Assembly (NCBI GenBank): GCA_965662345.1
Contig: CBFIHE010000031.1
Location: forward strand, 1 to 25,630
DNA length: 25,630 nucleotides
Source: UBA6049 sp965662345
GTDB taxonomy: Bacteria; Bacteroidota; Bacteroidia; Flavobacteriales_G; Salibacteraceae
Direction of reading: 5' to 3'
Below, piece by piece: positions 1 to 7,217 of the stretch. The stretch's first letter is position 1, and each line of letters opens with the position of its first letter. The translations under genes and the position numbers were made by a program. The notes under the pieces are model-generated. The model did not search any database, had not been told where the DNA came from, and worked only from the letters and a program-made list of their open reading frames with translations.

Positions 1-1765
1 GTTGGTATGCCCTTGGCGCTCTACATTCATGGGAATGTTGATGCCAGATTGTTTACGAACAATAAACTCGTTAATTTGGTCGGAACCCTCTGCCATAAAG
101 CTAAACCACTTGCTGAGTGGGTAATCATTGTCGTTAACTGTAATGTATAGGGTGTCGTTGCTAACAATTGAGGTAAAATCTACTGTCATACGCTTGCGCC
201 AGTAATCACCATAGGCAGCCATATTTGTTTTAATGAATTTGGGACCTAATTGTTTTAGGTACTCTCGTTGAGCATCGAGTTTCCATCTTCTGTTTGGATG
301 CATAAGGTGATTAACCAGTGAGTGATTATCTGCGTAACTCCATGAATCATTTACCAAACTGCTTACAATGCCTGGCCAGTTGTCTTTGTTAATGCCTCCG
401 TCAATCACATTGCTCAGTGTCATTGAAATTTCATAGACGTTCGTAACTTCTCCACTGAAGCTGCGGTTCTTCTTTATTGGAAACGGAAAACTCCAACCAA
501 TGTCGTTGGTGCTGAGAGTGCTTTCGTATTCATACCCTAGGGTATCTAGTGCATTGGGTAGTTGCTTTGGGTATCTCAAATGCCCTGCTCTAAAGGATCT
601 AACTTTCACGTCATGATTAGCTTCAAGAATGTTCTTAGAAACTTGAACCTCAGGCAATACATATCCAAAGTCTGTGGAATCTCCGTCATAATAAGGTGTG
701 TAGGTAGAAGAAGTGGCACCGTATGACCCCATTTGAAACTCGTGAAAATCGAAAAAATGACCTACACTATGACTGTTGATTACGTGGCCATCTTGAATGA
801 CTTCATCTACTGATTATCCCCTTCCATTGTAGAAGTCGCTCATGGCGGCATCTCTAAAATAGCGAGTTGTGATATTGTAATCTGCCACTATGCCTTGTTG
901 ACGTTGCCATTCGCTAAAAATCAACATGGTATCCATATCTGTTCTACTATCCACGTCATGGGTTACCAAAACAGTTGAATAACTATTTGCTGGCGAAGTA
1001 TGCTTCCAAACCTTTGCTTTACCATGCTTGGTGTAAATAGAGCGCAGAAATAAAATATGTACATCTGCATTAGGCTCAAAGGAATTTGAAAAATGACGTT
1101 CTGCGTTGTAATCATAATTTAGCATGTGTCTAAGAGATACGTCTCTTAAGGAATACCCTAAGCCGTATGCTACTCCGTTGCCGTATTCATTCATAACAAT
1201 TGCAGGACGTTGTACATCGTTCTCAAAATAGGCGAGTGCAGTAGCTGTTCTAATACGATAGTGGCGCGTAAATATAATTTCAGGATAAGATTGTTTTCCT
1301 AAAATCACCTCTTGTTCCCTTGGGTCGTCAAACCAAATTAATGTGCTGTCATTGGTAGACATATCGAAGTTCATGCTGTAATTGGTTCTTGACGTGGTAT
1401 ACGATGAGATCCCAAAAATATCGTTAAATCGTGAGTCTTTAACATTAGAAGTAACTAGAATACCACCATTGTTTACAAAGCTGCGCAATTGGTCTACTTC
1501 ATTATCGGAAAACGTGTAGGTCTGAAAGTCTGAACTACTTAGAATCATTCCGTATTGCTCCGCAATGTCTAGGTTTCTTGTGATGATGTAAGGAAATCCT
1601 GCAGCAATTGCTATTTGTTCCACGCCAAATAAACGGGTATCGTTTTCGTTGTTTCTATCGCGCAAATCAAGGATTCCCACCATCCGTCTTTTCTCGGCTG
1701 TTGATTGAGCAAATACGGGAGAAATAAAGAGAATGGTATAAGAGTAGTAATGGTAATCTGGTCAT
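1..1765 (-). pseudogene. Secreted polysaccharide-deacetylase-like (NodB-type) gene, disrupted and truncated by the window edge
   Basis: One reading frame runs on the minus strand from about 1735 to base 1, interrupted only by a TAA at 814-816. The frame is open on both sides of that stop: 289 codons from an internal ATG at 1683, then 271 more codons to the edge. Deacetylase motifs lie on both sides. Before the stop is a THDVDS motif, matching the catalytic-Asp motif. After it are HSVGH (the metal-binding HSxxH motif) and an FRAGH segment (motif 3). Upstream of 1683 the same frame encodes ILFISPVFAQS, the end of a signal peptide, but has no start codon. The ATGs at 1765 and 1781 lie in the other two frames, and a single-base indel near 1736-1742 would join either one to this hydrophobic stretch. 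Two lesions suggest a decayed gene; sequencing error is the alternative. An active N-terminal fragment starting at 1683 would lack the catalytic His motif. Confidence 0.7.
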
Positions 1766-1782
1766 GCTTAAATTTGTTCATG

Positions 1783-1790
1783 CAAAGTTA
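1783..1790 (-). promoter_or_regulatory. Candidate Bacteroidota -7 box (TAACTTTG) before the deacetylase-like gene
   Basis: The minus strand reads TAACTTTG, an exact match to the TAnnTTTG -7 consensus of Bacteroidota. Its first three bases are the TAA stop of the upstream O-methyltransferase gene. The ATG at 1765 lies 17 nt downstream; the ATG at 1781 is too close to be transcribed from this box. I found no clear -33 element. Confidence 0.35.
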
Positions 1791-2429
1791 CAATTTTCTA
1801 ACGACCATTAATCCGTCACGAATTGCAACTAGCACATTTTCAACACGATGATCTTCTGTTACGGCCTTGTTAAAGTCTAGGAGGGTATCAGTATCTTTGT
1901 CTTTTGGATTCAGAGATTCAACCACTTTTCCACTCCATAACACGTTATCAGCAATGATATATCCACCTGGTTTTACAGAATCAAAAACCATATTGTAATA
2001 ATTGAGGTAATTGCTTTTGTCTGCATCAATAAAAACAATATCCCATGATTCTTGCAGCGTAGGGATGATGTCTAACGCATTACCTACATGCCAAGTGATG
2101 CAGTCTTGAAGTTTAGCTTCTTGCCAATATTTGGTTACCATAGGCTCTAGCTCTTCATTCCTGTCTATGGTATGAATATGCCCGTCTTTGGCCAAACCCT
2201 CTGCCCAACACAGTGCAGAATATCCAGTGTAGGTGCCTATTTCTAAAATGCGATTGGGCTGAATCATGTGACTGAGCATACTTAAAAACCTGCCTTGAAC
2301 ATGTCCCGCAAGCATACGTGGATTCAAGACTTTGAGATGCGTTTCTCTGTCTAGTCTATTCAGTAAATCTGGCTCCTTCTGACTGTTGTCGCCAACATAT
2401 TTTTCCAGTAAAGGGTCTAAAAATTCCAT
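1788..2429 (-). CDS. Class I SAM-dependent O-methyltransferase (caffeoyl-CoA/catechol OMT type)
   Basis: This 213-residue protein matches the compact methyltransferase family 3 (CCoAOMT/YrrM-like) in length and motif order. The SAM-binding motif I is LEIGTYTGYSAL at about residues 62-73. The acidic metal/substrate segment is FIDADKSNY, and a DNVLWSGKV segment follows, both typical of divalent-metal-dependent O-methyltransferases. No signal peptide is visible, so it should act in the cytoplasm on small hydroxylated molecules; the actual substrate cannot be read from the sequence. The gene begins 24 nt after the M16 peptidase stop and has its own -7-like box, so it may be transcribed both by readthrough and independently. 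The family assignment is firm. Confidence 0.9.
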   Translation of the reverse strand: MEFLDPLLEKYVGDNSQKEPDLLNRLDRETHLKVLNPRMLAGHVQGRFLSMLSHMIQPNRILEIGTYTGYSALCWAEGLAKDGHIHTIDRNEELEPMVTKYWQEAKLQDCITWHVGNALDIIPTLQESWDIVFIDADKSNYLNYYNMVFDSVKPGGYIIADNVLWSGKVVESLNPKDKDTDTLLDFNKAVTEDHRVENVLVAIRDGLMVVRKL

Positions 2430-2433
2430 TGAG

Positions 2434-2441
2434 CGAAGATA
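2434..2441 (-). promoter_or_regulatory. Candidate -7 box (TATCTTCG) 4 nt before the O-methyltransferase ATG
   Basis: The minus strand reads TATCTTCG, a one-base variant of TAnnTTTG that I also see in front of other genes here. Only 4 nt separate it from the ATG at 2429, so a transcript from it would be leaderless or nearly so. It sits in the 24-nt gap after the M16 peptidase gene. Confidence 0.35.
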
Positions 2442-2453
2442 ATGGTCTTACGC

Positions 2454-3692
2454 TTACTTGTTTGAAGGTAAAAATACCAAAGACGAAAGGTGATCTTCCT
2501 TATATACTGTATTTGCAATCTCAAGGAGTTGTTCTGCAGTTATAGATTCAATATCTCTATAGATCACGGGTAGCGTATCTACTTGGTTAAAAGCCAGTAA
2601 ACTCTTGCCTAACGCCATCATTTGTCCAGTTCCACTTTCTTGACCAAGGGCAATCTGACCAATCAATTGTTTCTTGGCCATATGCAATTGCCTGCTGCCA
2701 AGTTTAATCTCTCGTAGCTTTTTCAATTCGCGATGAACGAGCTTTATCGACTTATCTAAGTACTTTGCTTCTGTACCTAAATAAATATTAAAGTATCCTG
2801 TATCGCTGTAAGGCACATAAGACGATTCTAGGTTGTAAGCAAAACCATACTTTTCACTTATATTCAGATTTAGCCGGCTGTTTAATGCTGGTCCACCCAG
2901 AATATTGTTCAATAAAATCATCGCTCTGCGTTCATCTCTGTGGTAGGAATAAGCTTCACCACCAATCAGTAGGTGGGCTTGGTAGGCATCTTTTTCTATA
3001 CGCTTGTGTACAGGCTTGTAACCACTGAATGGTTTAGCCGCTGGAGTTACTCCATATTTGATAATTGCGCCTAAATGGCGCTCAGCTAATTTTTTTGCAC
3101 GATTGATGGTAATATCTCCAACTATGCTTAACACCATGTTCTCTGGCGTGTAGTATCGATCTCTAAATGCAATAAGGTGATGTTGCTTAAACTCTCGTAA
3201 TTTTTCAGCAGTTCCTAAAATGTTGCTGCCTAGCGGATGATTGGGGTAGATAAGTTCTTCAAAATCATCGAAGATTTGTTCACTAGGGCTATCTAAATAA
3301 GAGTGAATTTCATCAATGATGATGAGCTTTTCTTTGGTGATTTCTTTCTCTGGAAATACAGATTGAAATGTAATATCTGCCAATAACTCCAATGAGCGCT
3401 CCAAATGCTCGTTGAGCACAGAAGCATGTATAACGGTTTCTTCTTTAGAGGTGTATGCATTTATTTCTCCACCAACAGCATCTAAACGATTCAACACATG
3501 GTAAGCTTTGCGCTTTTTTGTACCCTTGAACATACAATGCTCCAGGTAATGTGCTAGTCCTGTTTCGTCTGTATTTTCGTTTCTACTACCCGCTTTAATG
3601 AATATACCGCAATGCGATGCAGGGCCTTTCATGCGGGCATAAATAACGCGGAGTCCGTTAGATAAGGTGAATGTTTCAAACTCTTGGCTCAT
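2454..3692 (-). CDS. M16 family zinc metallopeptidase (pitrilysin / processing-peptidase-like)
   Basis: The protein has 412 residues, the usual length of single-unit bacterial M16B peptidases. The inverted zinc motif HxxEH is HYLEH at residues 48-52. The third zinc ligand is expected about 76 residues after the last His and is present as E128 in LIIIDEIHSYLD. An M16 C-terminal region follows (residues about 180-350), with the typical hydrophobic LLNNILGG and RLNLNISEKYGFAY segments. No signal peptide is visible, so it probably degrades peptides in the cytoplasm. Its ATG (3692-3690) overlaps the TGA of the upstream DEAD-box helicase gene as ATGA, implying translational coupling. All catalytic residues are intact, so it should be active. 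Confidence 0.93.
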   Translation of the reverse strand: MSQEFETFTLSNGLRVIYARMKGPASHCGIFIKAGSRNENTDETGLAHYLEHCMFKGTKKRKAYHVLNRLDAVGGEINAYTSKEETVIHASVLNEHLERSLELLADITFQSVFPEKEITKEKLIIIDEIHSYLDSPSEQIFDDFEELIYPNHPLGSNILGTAEKLREFKQHHLIAFRDRYYTPENMVLSIVGDITINRAKKLAERHLGAIIKYGVTPAAKPFSGYKPVHKRIEKDAYQAHLLIGGEAYSYHRDERRAMILLNNILGGPALNSRLNLNISEKYGFAYNLESSYVPYSDTGYFNIYLGTEAKYLDKSIKLVHRELKKLREIKLGSRQLHMAKKQLIGQIALGQESGTGQMMALGKSLLAFNQVDTLPVIYRDIESITAEQLLEIANTVYKEDHLSSLVFLPSNK

Positions 3693-5035
3693 GCGTTAGA
3701 GGAACCTTCGTTTCGTTTTTTTGGTGGTCTTGGTTTTCCGCCTCTTCCTCTGTTTCCAGATGACTTTCCGCCTCCGCTATGACTACTTGGCTTACGGTTG
3801 CGATTTCCAGAGAATTTCCCTTTTCCTTTTCGGTTAAATCCGCCTTTTTTCTTTCTCGGCTTTGTTGGGTCATAGGTTGGACTCTCACCAATCTCTGCTG
3901 GTGTTGGTGTTTTTTCTATGGTGCGCTCAATAAGCTGCTCAATGTTGTAGAATCGGAATTGCTCTTTATCGTTTACAAATGTAATGGCGGCACCACTTTT
4001 TCCTGCTCTTGCCGTTCTTCCAATACGGTGTACATAGTCGGCTGGATCGTCTGGAATATCATAATTCACCACATGGCTCAAATCATCTACATCTATACCT
4101 CGTGAAAGGATATCTGTAGCAACCAAAACATGCAGGTTACCAGCTTTGAAGTTCCGCATGATATCGTTGCGCTCGTCTTGGTCTTTACCCGAGTGCATTG
4201 CCTTAATGTTTAAACCCGTATCTAAACTCACCAAGTCGCGATGCACGTCATTCACATTGGCAATACGAGAAACAAACACAATCATAGACTTGATTTCATT
4301 GGTCTTGATAATGTGCTCTAACAACTTTGTTTTGTTGTTATCGTAAACCATGTAGGCTTGCTGATTAATTCCAGCTGCTGGTTTTGCAATGGCAAGGTTT
4401 ATTTGGAACGGATCTCTAAGTACATCTAGTGCTAATTTCCGGATACCGGCAGCCATTGTAGCAGAAAACATGAGACATTGGAGTTTTGGGTTCTCTAGTT
4501 TTCTGTGGATGTTTACGATATCTCCAATGAAACCCATATCCAGCATTCTATCGGCTTCATCTAAGACAAAAGTGGTTACTGTACTAAGGTCTACATAACC
4601 CAAGTTGATATGTTGTATTAGTCTACCAGGAGTAGCTATAATAATATCAGCACCTTGTTTCATTGCCGCTTTTTGCTGCACAAAGTCTCCTGAGTTTTGT
4701 CCACCGTAAATGGCTTGCGATGATAGGCTTGTGAAGTAAAGCAAACCCAAAAGGTTTTGCTCAATTTGAATCACCAATTCACGTGTTGGTGCAATCACTA
4801 AACACTGAATGCCTTTGCCTTGGTTACGCATGCATTTTTCTACAATGGGTATGAGAAATGCAGCTGTTTTACCTGTTCCTGTTTGCGCACAACCAAGTAT
4901 GTCTTTGCCCTCTAAAGCCGCGGGAATCACACTGCTTTGGATAGGTGTAGCGTGCTCAAAGCCATAGGCTTCAACGCCTTCTTGAAGAGTTGCAGAAAGT
5001 GGTAAATCTTTAAATGCTGTTTTTGTATCTGTCAT
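3689..5035 (-). CDS. DEAD-box ATP-dependent RNA helicase, RhlE-like
   Basis: This 448-residue protein shows the full set of DEAD-box motifs in order: Q motif around residues 26-33 (FEHATPIQ), Walker A AQTGTGKT at 50-57, PTREL, TPGRL, DEAD at 159-162, SAT at 191-193, then in the second RecA domain VFVSR, VATDILSRGIDV and HRIGRTAR. The last 56 residues (about 393-448) are rich in Lys, Arg, Gly and Ser. Such tails anchor RhlE/CsdA-like helicases to RNA and are expected to be disordered. Likely roles are ribosome assembly, cold adaptation and mRNA turnover. The gene lies 21 nt downstream of the ion-channel gene and overlaps the M16 gene by 4 nt. The helicase call is secure; the exact RhlE subfamily is less so. 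Confidence 0.95.
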   Translation of the reverse strand: MTDTKTAFKDLPLSATLQEGVEAYGFEHATPIQSSVIPAALEGKDILGCAQTGTGKTAAFLIPIVEKCMRNQGKGIQCLVIAPTRELVIQIEQNLLGLLYFTSLSSQAIYGGQNSGDFVQQKAAMKQGADIIIATPGRLIQHINLGYVDLSTVTTFVLDEADRMLDMGFIGDIVNIHRKLENPKLQCLMFSATMAAGIRKLALDVLRDPFQINLAIAKPAAGINQQAYMVYDNNKTKLLEHIIKTNEIKSMIVFVSRIANVNDVHRDLVSLDTGLNIKAMHSGKDQDERNDIMRNFKAGNLHVLVATDILSRGIDVDDLSHVVNYDIPDDPADYVHRIGRTARAGKSGAAITFVNDKEQFRFYNIEQLIERTIEKTPTPAEIGESPTYDPTKPRKKKGGFNRKGKGKFSGNRNRKPSSHSGGGKSSGNRGRGGKPRPPKKRNEGSSNA

Positions 5036-5056
5036 GTTCTATTAAAATGTGTAGGT

Positions 5057-7120
5057 TTAGTTTAAGAAGATTATCCCGAAGAAAAATAAGGGATACAGAA
5101 TAGAGGCTGTGAGACGAATGTACCCTTTATATCTGATTAAGTGGCTAAAGCGTGTTGAGTTCACCGCTATCACGAATAAGAATACGGTGAAAACATGTAA
5201 GAAGGTGAGTAAGAAAAGTTTATCTGCAATGGTAAGGGTGTCCAATTTTGGAGTGAGCTCTGCCAAGGCATATGAAAATGCTGTAATAGAAAGGAATAGA
5301 CCTACAATTACTTCGCCCATATCTGAAAATGATAAGGAATGAACATATAAAATGGCGGTAGTAATTAATCCAATGAATAATAGGGGTAATATGATCAATA
5401 GAATGGATGACCAATACCTTCGCTGTACCTTGTAAGTAAGGCCTAAGCTATTAGAATCTACATATTTACTATCTAATGAAGTGGGATCTTGTCTAACGGA
5501 ATTTTCAATGGTTACGTAATAATCTTTGGTTCGCCAGCCATTGATTGAAATTTGATCAGGATGGTCTGAAAATGTTAACGGATCTACTACGCTCTTTACC
5601 TCTTCTCGCTTGGAGTTCACTCCTATTTTTATTTGTAGTTGTTGTTCATCAAAAGGATAGTTTGAACCTTCAAAAGCATTGTTGAACTCTCCAGAAACGG
5701 CATAAATTTGATAAAACCGCCCGTTACGCTGGGCAGCAGAGATTAACTCTACACTCTCTTTTGGATTTCTTAAGTTATGAAAGCGGTATAATTCATCTAC
5801 GTTTTTTAGAATAGAACTATCACCAACAATCCAAAACTCAAAATCTGCTTTAAAACTGGTTGTTTCGAAGTTAATATCGTAAACGTCTTTTAAGTCTACC
5901 CCTAAAGCAATACTAGGGATGGGCTGTGTCTTCGCGCTTAATTGTACGGGTGAAACTTCCCAATCTTGTCCCTGCAGAATAGAAAAAACAGGTGGGGAGA
6001 TAAAGGCATTATTCTCTTGCACTTCATGAATATTACCCTTGTGTAGAACTGGTTTATTGTGAAGTAGCTGGAACATTCTAAAAACTGTTTTTCTACCGTA
6101 TGGATCTTTTATAAACCGTACGAGGTAGAAATCAAGTAGGTTTTTTACACGCAATAGACTTGTCATTATACCTGGAGCGCCAGGCCATTCGAATTCTTTT
6201 GGGTATTGCTTTTTAAGCTCTCTGTAAGGAATAAGAACTTCTGATGAAACGATGTTTGGTGAGCGTTGATTGATTACAATACGGTTTCCATTCTTTAGTT
6301 CTTCTATAACTGCTTCATCTGGAATAGCCCACACCAAAAAAGTGCTATTCTTTACTTTCTGGTTAAGAAAACGGAGAATGCTATTTCCCCAAATAAAGTG
6401 ACTATTTAATAAGACTATATTACCAGAGTCTTTTCCTGGACTACTGTAAATGGAATCAAGTTTATTGAATAGGGATAAGGAATCTGCAGGCTGAATTCGC
6501 TTTTGGCCTCGGTACACGAGCGTTTCACCTAAGTTAGTATCCGTTTCTTTGATTTTTTCTTTTAAGATGTTGTGAAGCCTCGTATCATCTTCTGTTATGA
6601 TATCTAATGGGGTAGTTGGTTTGTCACTTTTAGCATATGCTAGTAAGTAATCAAACTCAGCGGCAAAATTGGTTAAGAACAATATGTTCTTTCCATAATC
6701 AACATCTGCTTTATAGGCGTTTAGCGAGATTACGGGTACGGAGGCATTCTTAATGGTTTCTCGTGCCTGTTCCAATTCTTGAGCCCATGTATTGTCTAAT
6801 ACCAAGAGGAATGAAGAGTCTGATTGAATCGCTTGGTATAAAGAGTCTAGTTTTTGTCCGTCTTGATGAATGTTGAACGAAACAAGCTCCAGTTCAACGC
6901 GGTCTGTGCTTTGATTTAGCTCCGTGAAGTAGTGCTCAAGTGTTATGCGCGTAAATTCATCAAACCATGCATTAGACGGTGATTCACCATCTTGGTCTTC
7001 GTATCTGCCAATTAATGCAATTTTAAACTGCTCTTTCCCATTGGCGAAAGCATCTGTACACCCCGAAAAAACGAGTACCAAAAGAAGTAGAAAGGATGTC
7101 AAATGCTTAATTCCGTTCAT
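5057..7120 (-). CDS. Fusion of a type I periplasmic-binding-protein-like domain with a pentameric ligand-gated ion channel (Cys-loop/Pro-loop family)
   Basis: The 687-residue protein starts with a signal peptide. It may end at AFA (residues 24-26) for signal peptidase I, or at an imperfect lipobox (FSGC, Cys21). Residues about 32-390 alternate strand and helix as in LivJ-type binding proteins, opening with KIALIGRYE and containing ASVPVISLNA. Residues about 400-566 match the pLGIC extracellular domain: a SFKADFEFWIVG strand, the Pro-loop YPFDEQQLQIKI (from 488, no flanking Cys, as in bacterial channels) and INGWRTKDYYVTI. RR at 567-568 precedes four membrane segments: M1 about 570-593, M2 602-622, M3 633-654 and M4 668-687. 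From memory, M2-M3 aligns without gaps to ELIC (TPKLDTLTIADK against LPRLPYTTVIDQ). Acidic residues at M2 positions -1', 2' and 20' suggest a cation pore. The M3-M4 linker is short. The ligands are unknown. The gene lies between the TonB receptor and the helicase. Confidence 0.85.
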   Translation of the reverse strand: MNGIKHLTSFLLLLVLVFSGCTDAFANGKEQFKIALIGRYEDQDGESPSNAWFDEFTRITLEHYFTELNQSTDRVELELVSFNIHQDGQKLDSLYQAIQSDSSFLLVLDNTWAQELEQARETIKNASVPVISLNAYKADVDYGKNILFLTNFAAEFDYLLAYAKSDKPTTPLDIITEDDTRLHNILKEKIKETDTNLGETLVYRGQKRIQPADSLSLFNKLDSIYSSPGKDSGNIVLLNSHFIWGNSILRFLNQKVKNSTFLVWAIPDEAVIEELKNGNRIVINQRSPNIVSSEVLIPYRELKKQYPKEFEWPGAPGIMTSLLRVKNLLDFYLVRFIKDPYGRKTVFRMFQLLHNKPVLHKGNIHEVQENNAFISPPVFSILQGQDWEVSPVQLSAKTQPIPSIALGVDLKDVYDINFETTSFKADFEFWIVGDSSILKNVDELYRFHNLRNPKESVELISAAQRNGRFYQIYAVSGEFNNAFEGSNYPFDEQQLQIKIGVNSKREEVKSVVDPLTFSDHPDQISINGWRTKDYYVTIENSVRQDPTSLDSKYVDSNSLGLTYKVQRRYWSSILLIILPLLFIGLITTAILYVHSLSFSDMGEVIVGLFLSITAFSYALAELTPKLDTLTIADKLFLLTFLHVFTVFLFVIAVNSTRFSHLIRYKGYIRLTASILYPLFFFGIIFLN

Positions 7121-7139
7121 TGCTTACAATTATCCAAAA

Positions 7140-7147
7140 CGAAACTA
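7140..7147 (-). promoter_or_regulatory. Possible -7 box (TAGTTTCG) before the ion-channel gene
   Basis: In the 97-nt gap between the TonB receptor and the channel gene, the minus strand reads TAGTTTCG, 19 nt before the channel ATG. It fits TAnnTTCG, the variant form seen elsewhere in this window. A TTTG lies further upstream, but the spacing (about 26 nt) is longer than usual. No rho-independent terminator is visible in the gap, so the channel could also be read through from the receptor gene. Confidence 0.25.
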
Positions 7148-7217
7148 AACAAAACGATTTGCTAAAGAGGTTTCAAATAAGAGTAAACAGAACTGGTGGT
7201 AGCCTCAAGTAAAACGA

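Noticed and set aside
3676..3891. 71-codon minus-strand frame overlapping the helicase C terminus
   Set aside because: It is an alternate-frame reading of the repetitive Lys/Arg/Gly tail of the DEAD-box gene and has no start context or family character of its own.
3779..4105. 108-codon plus-strand frame antisense to the helicase gene
   Set aside because: Its Cys/Trp/Ser-rich translation is unlike a real protein, and it is fully covered by a secure gene on the other strand.
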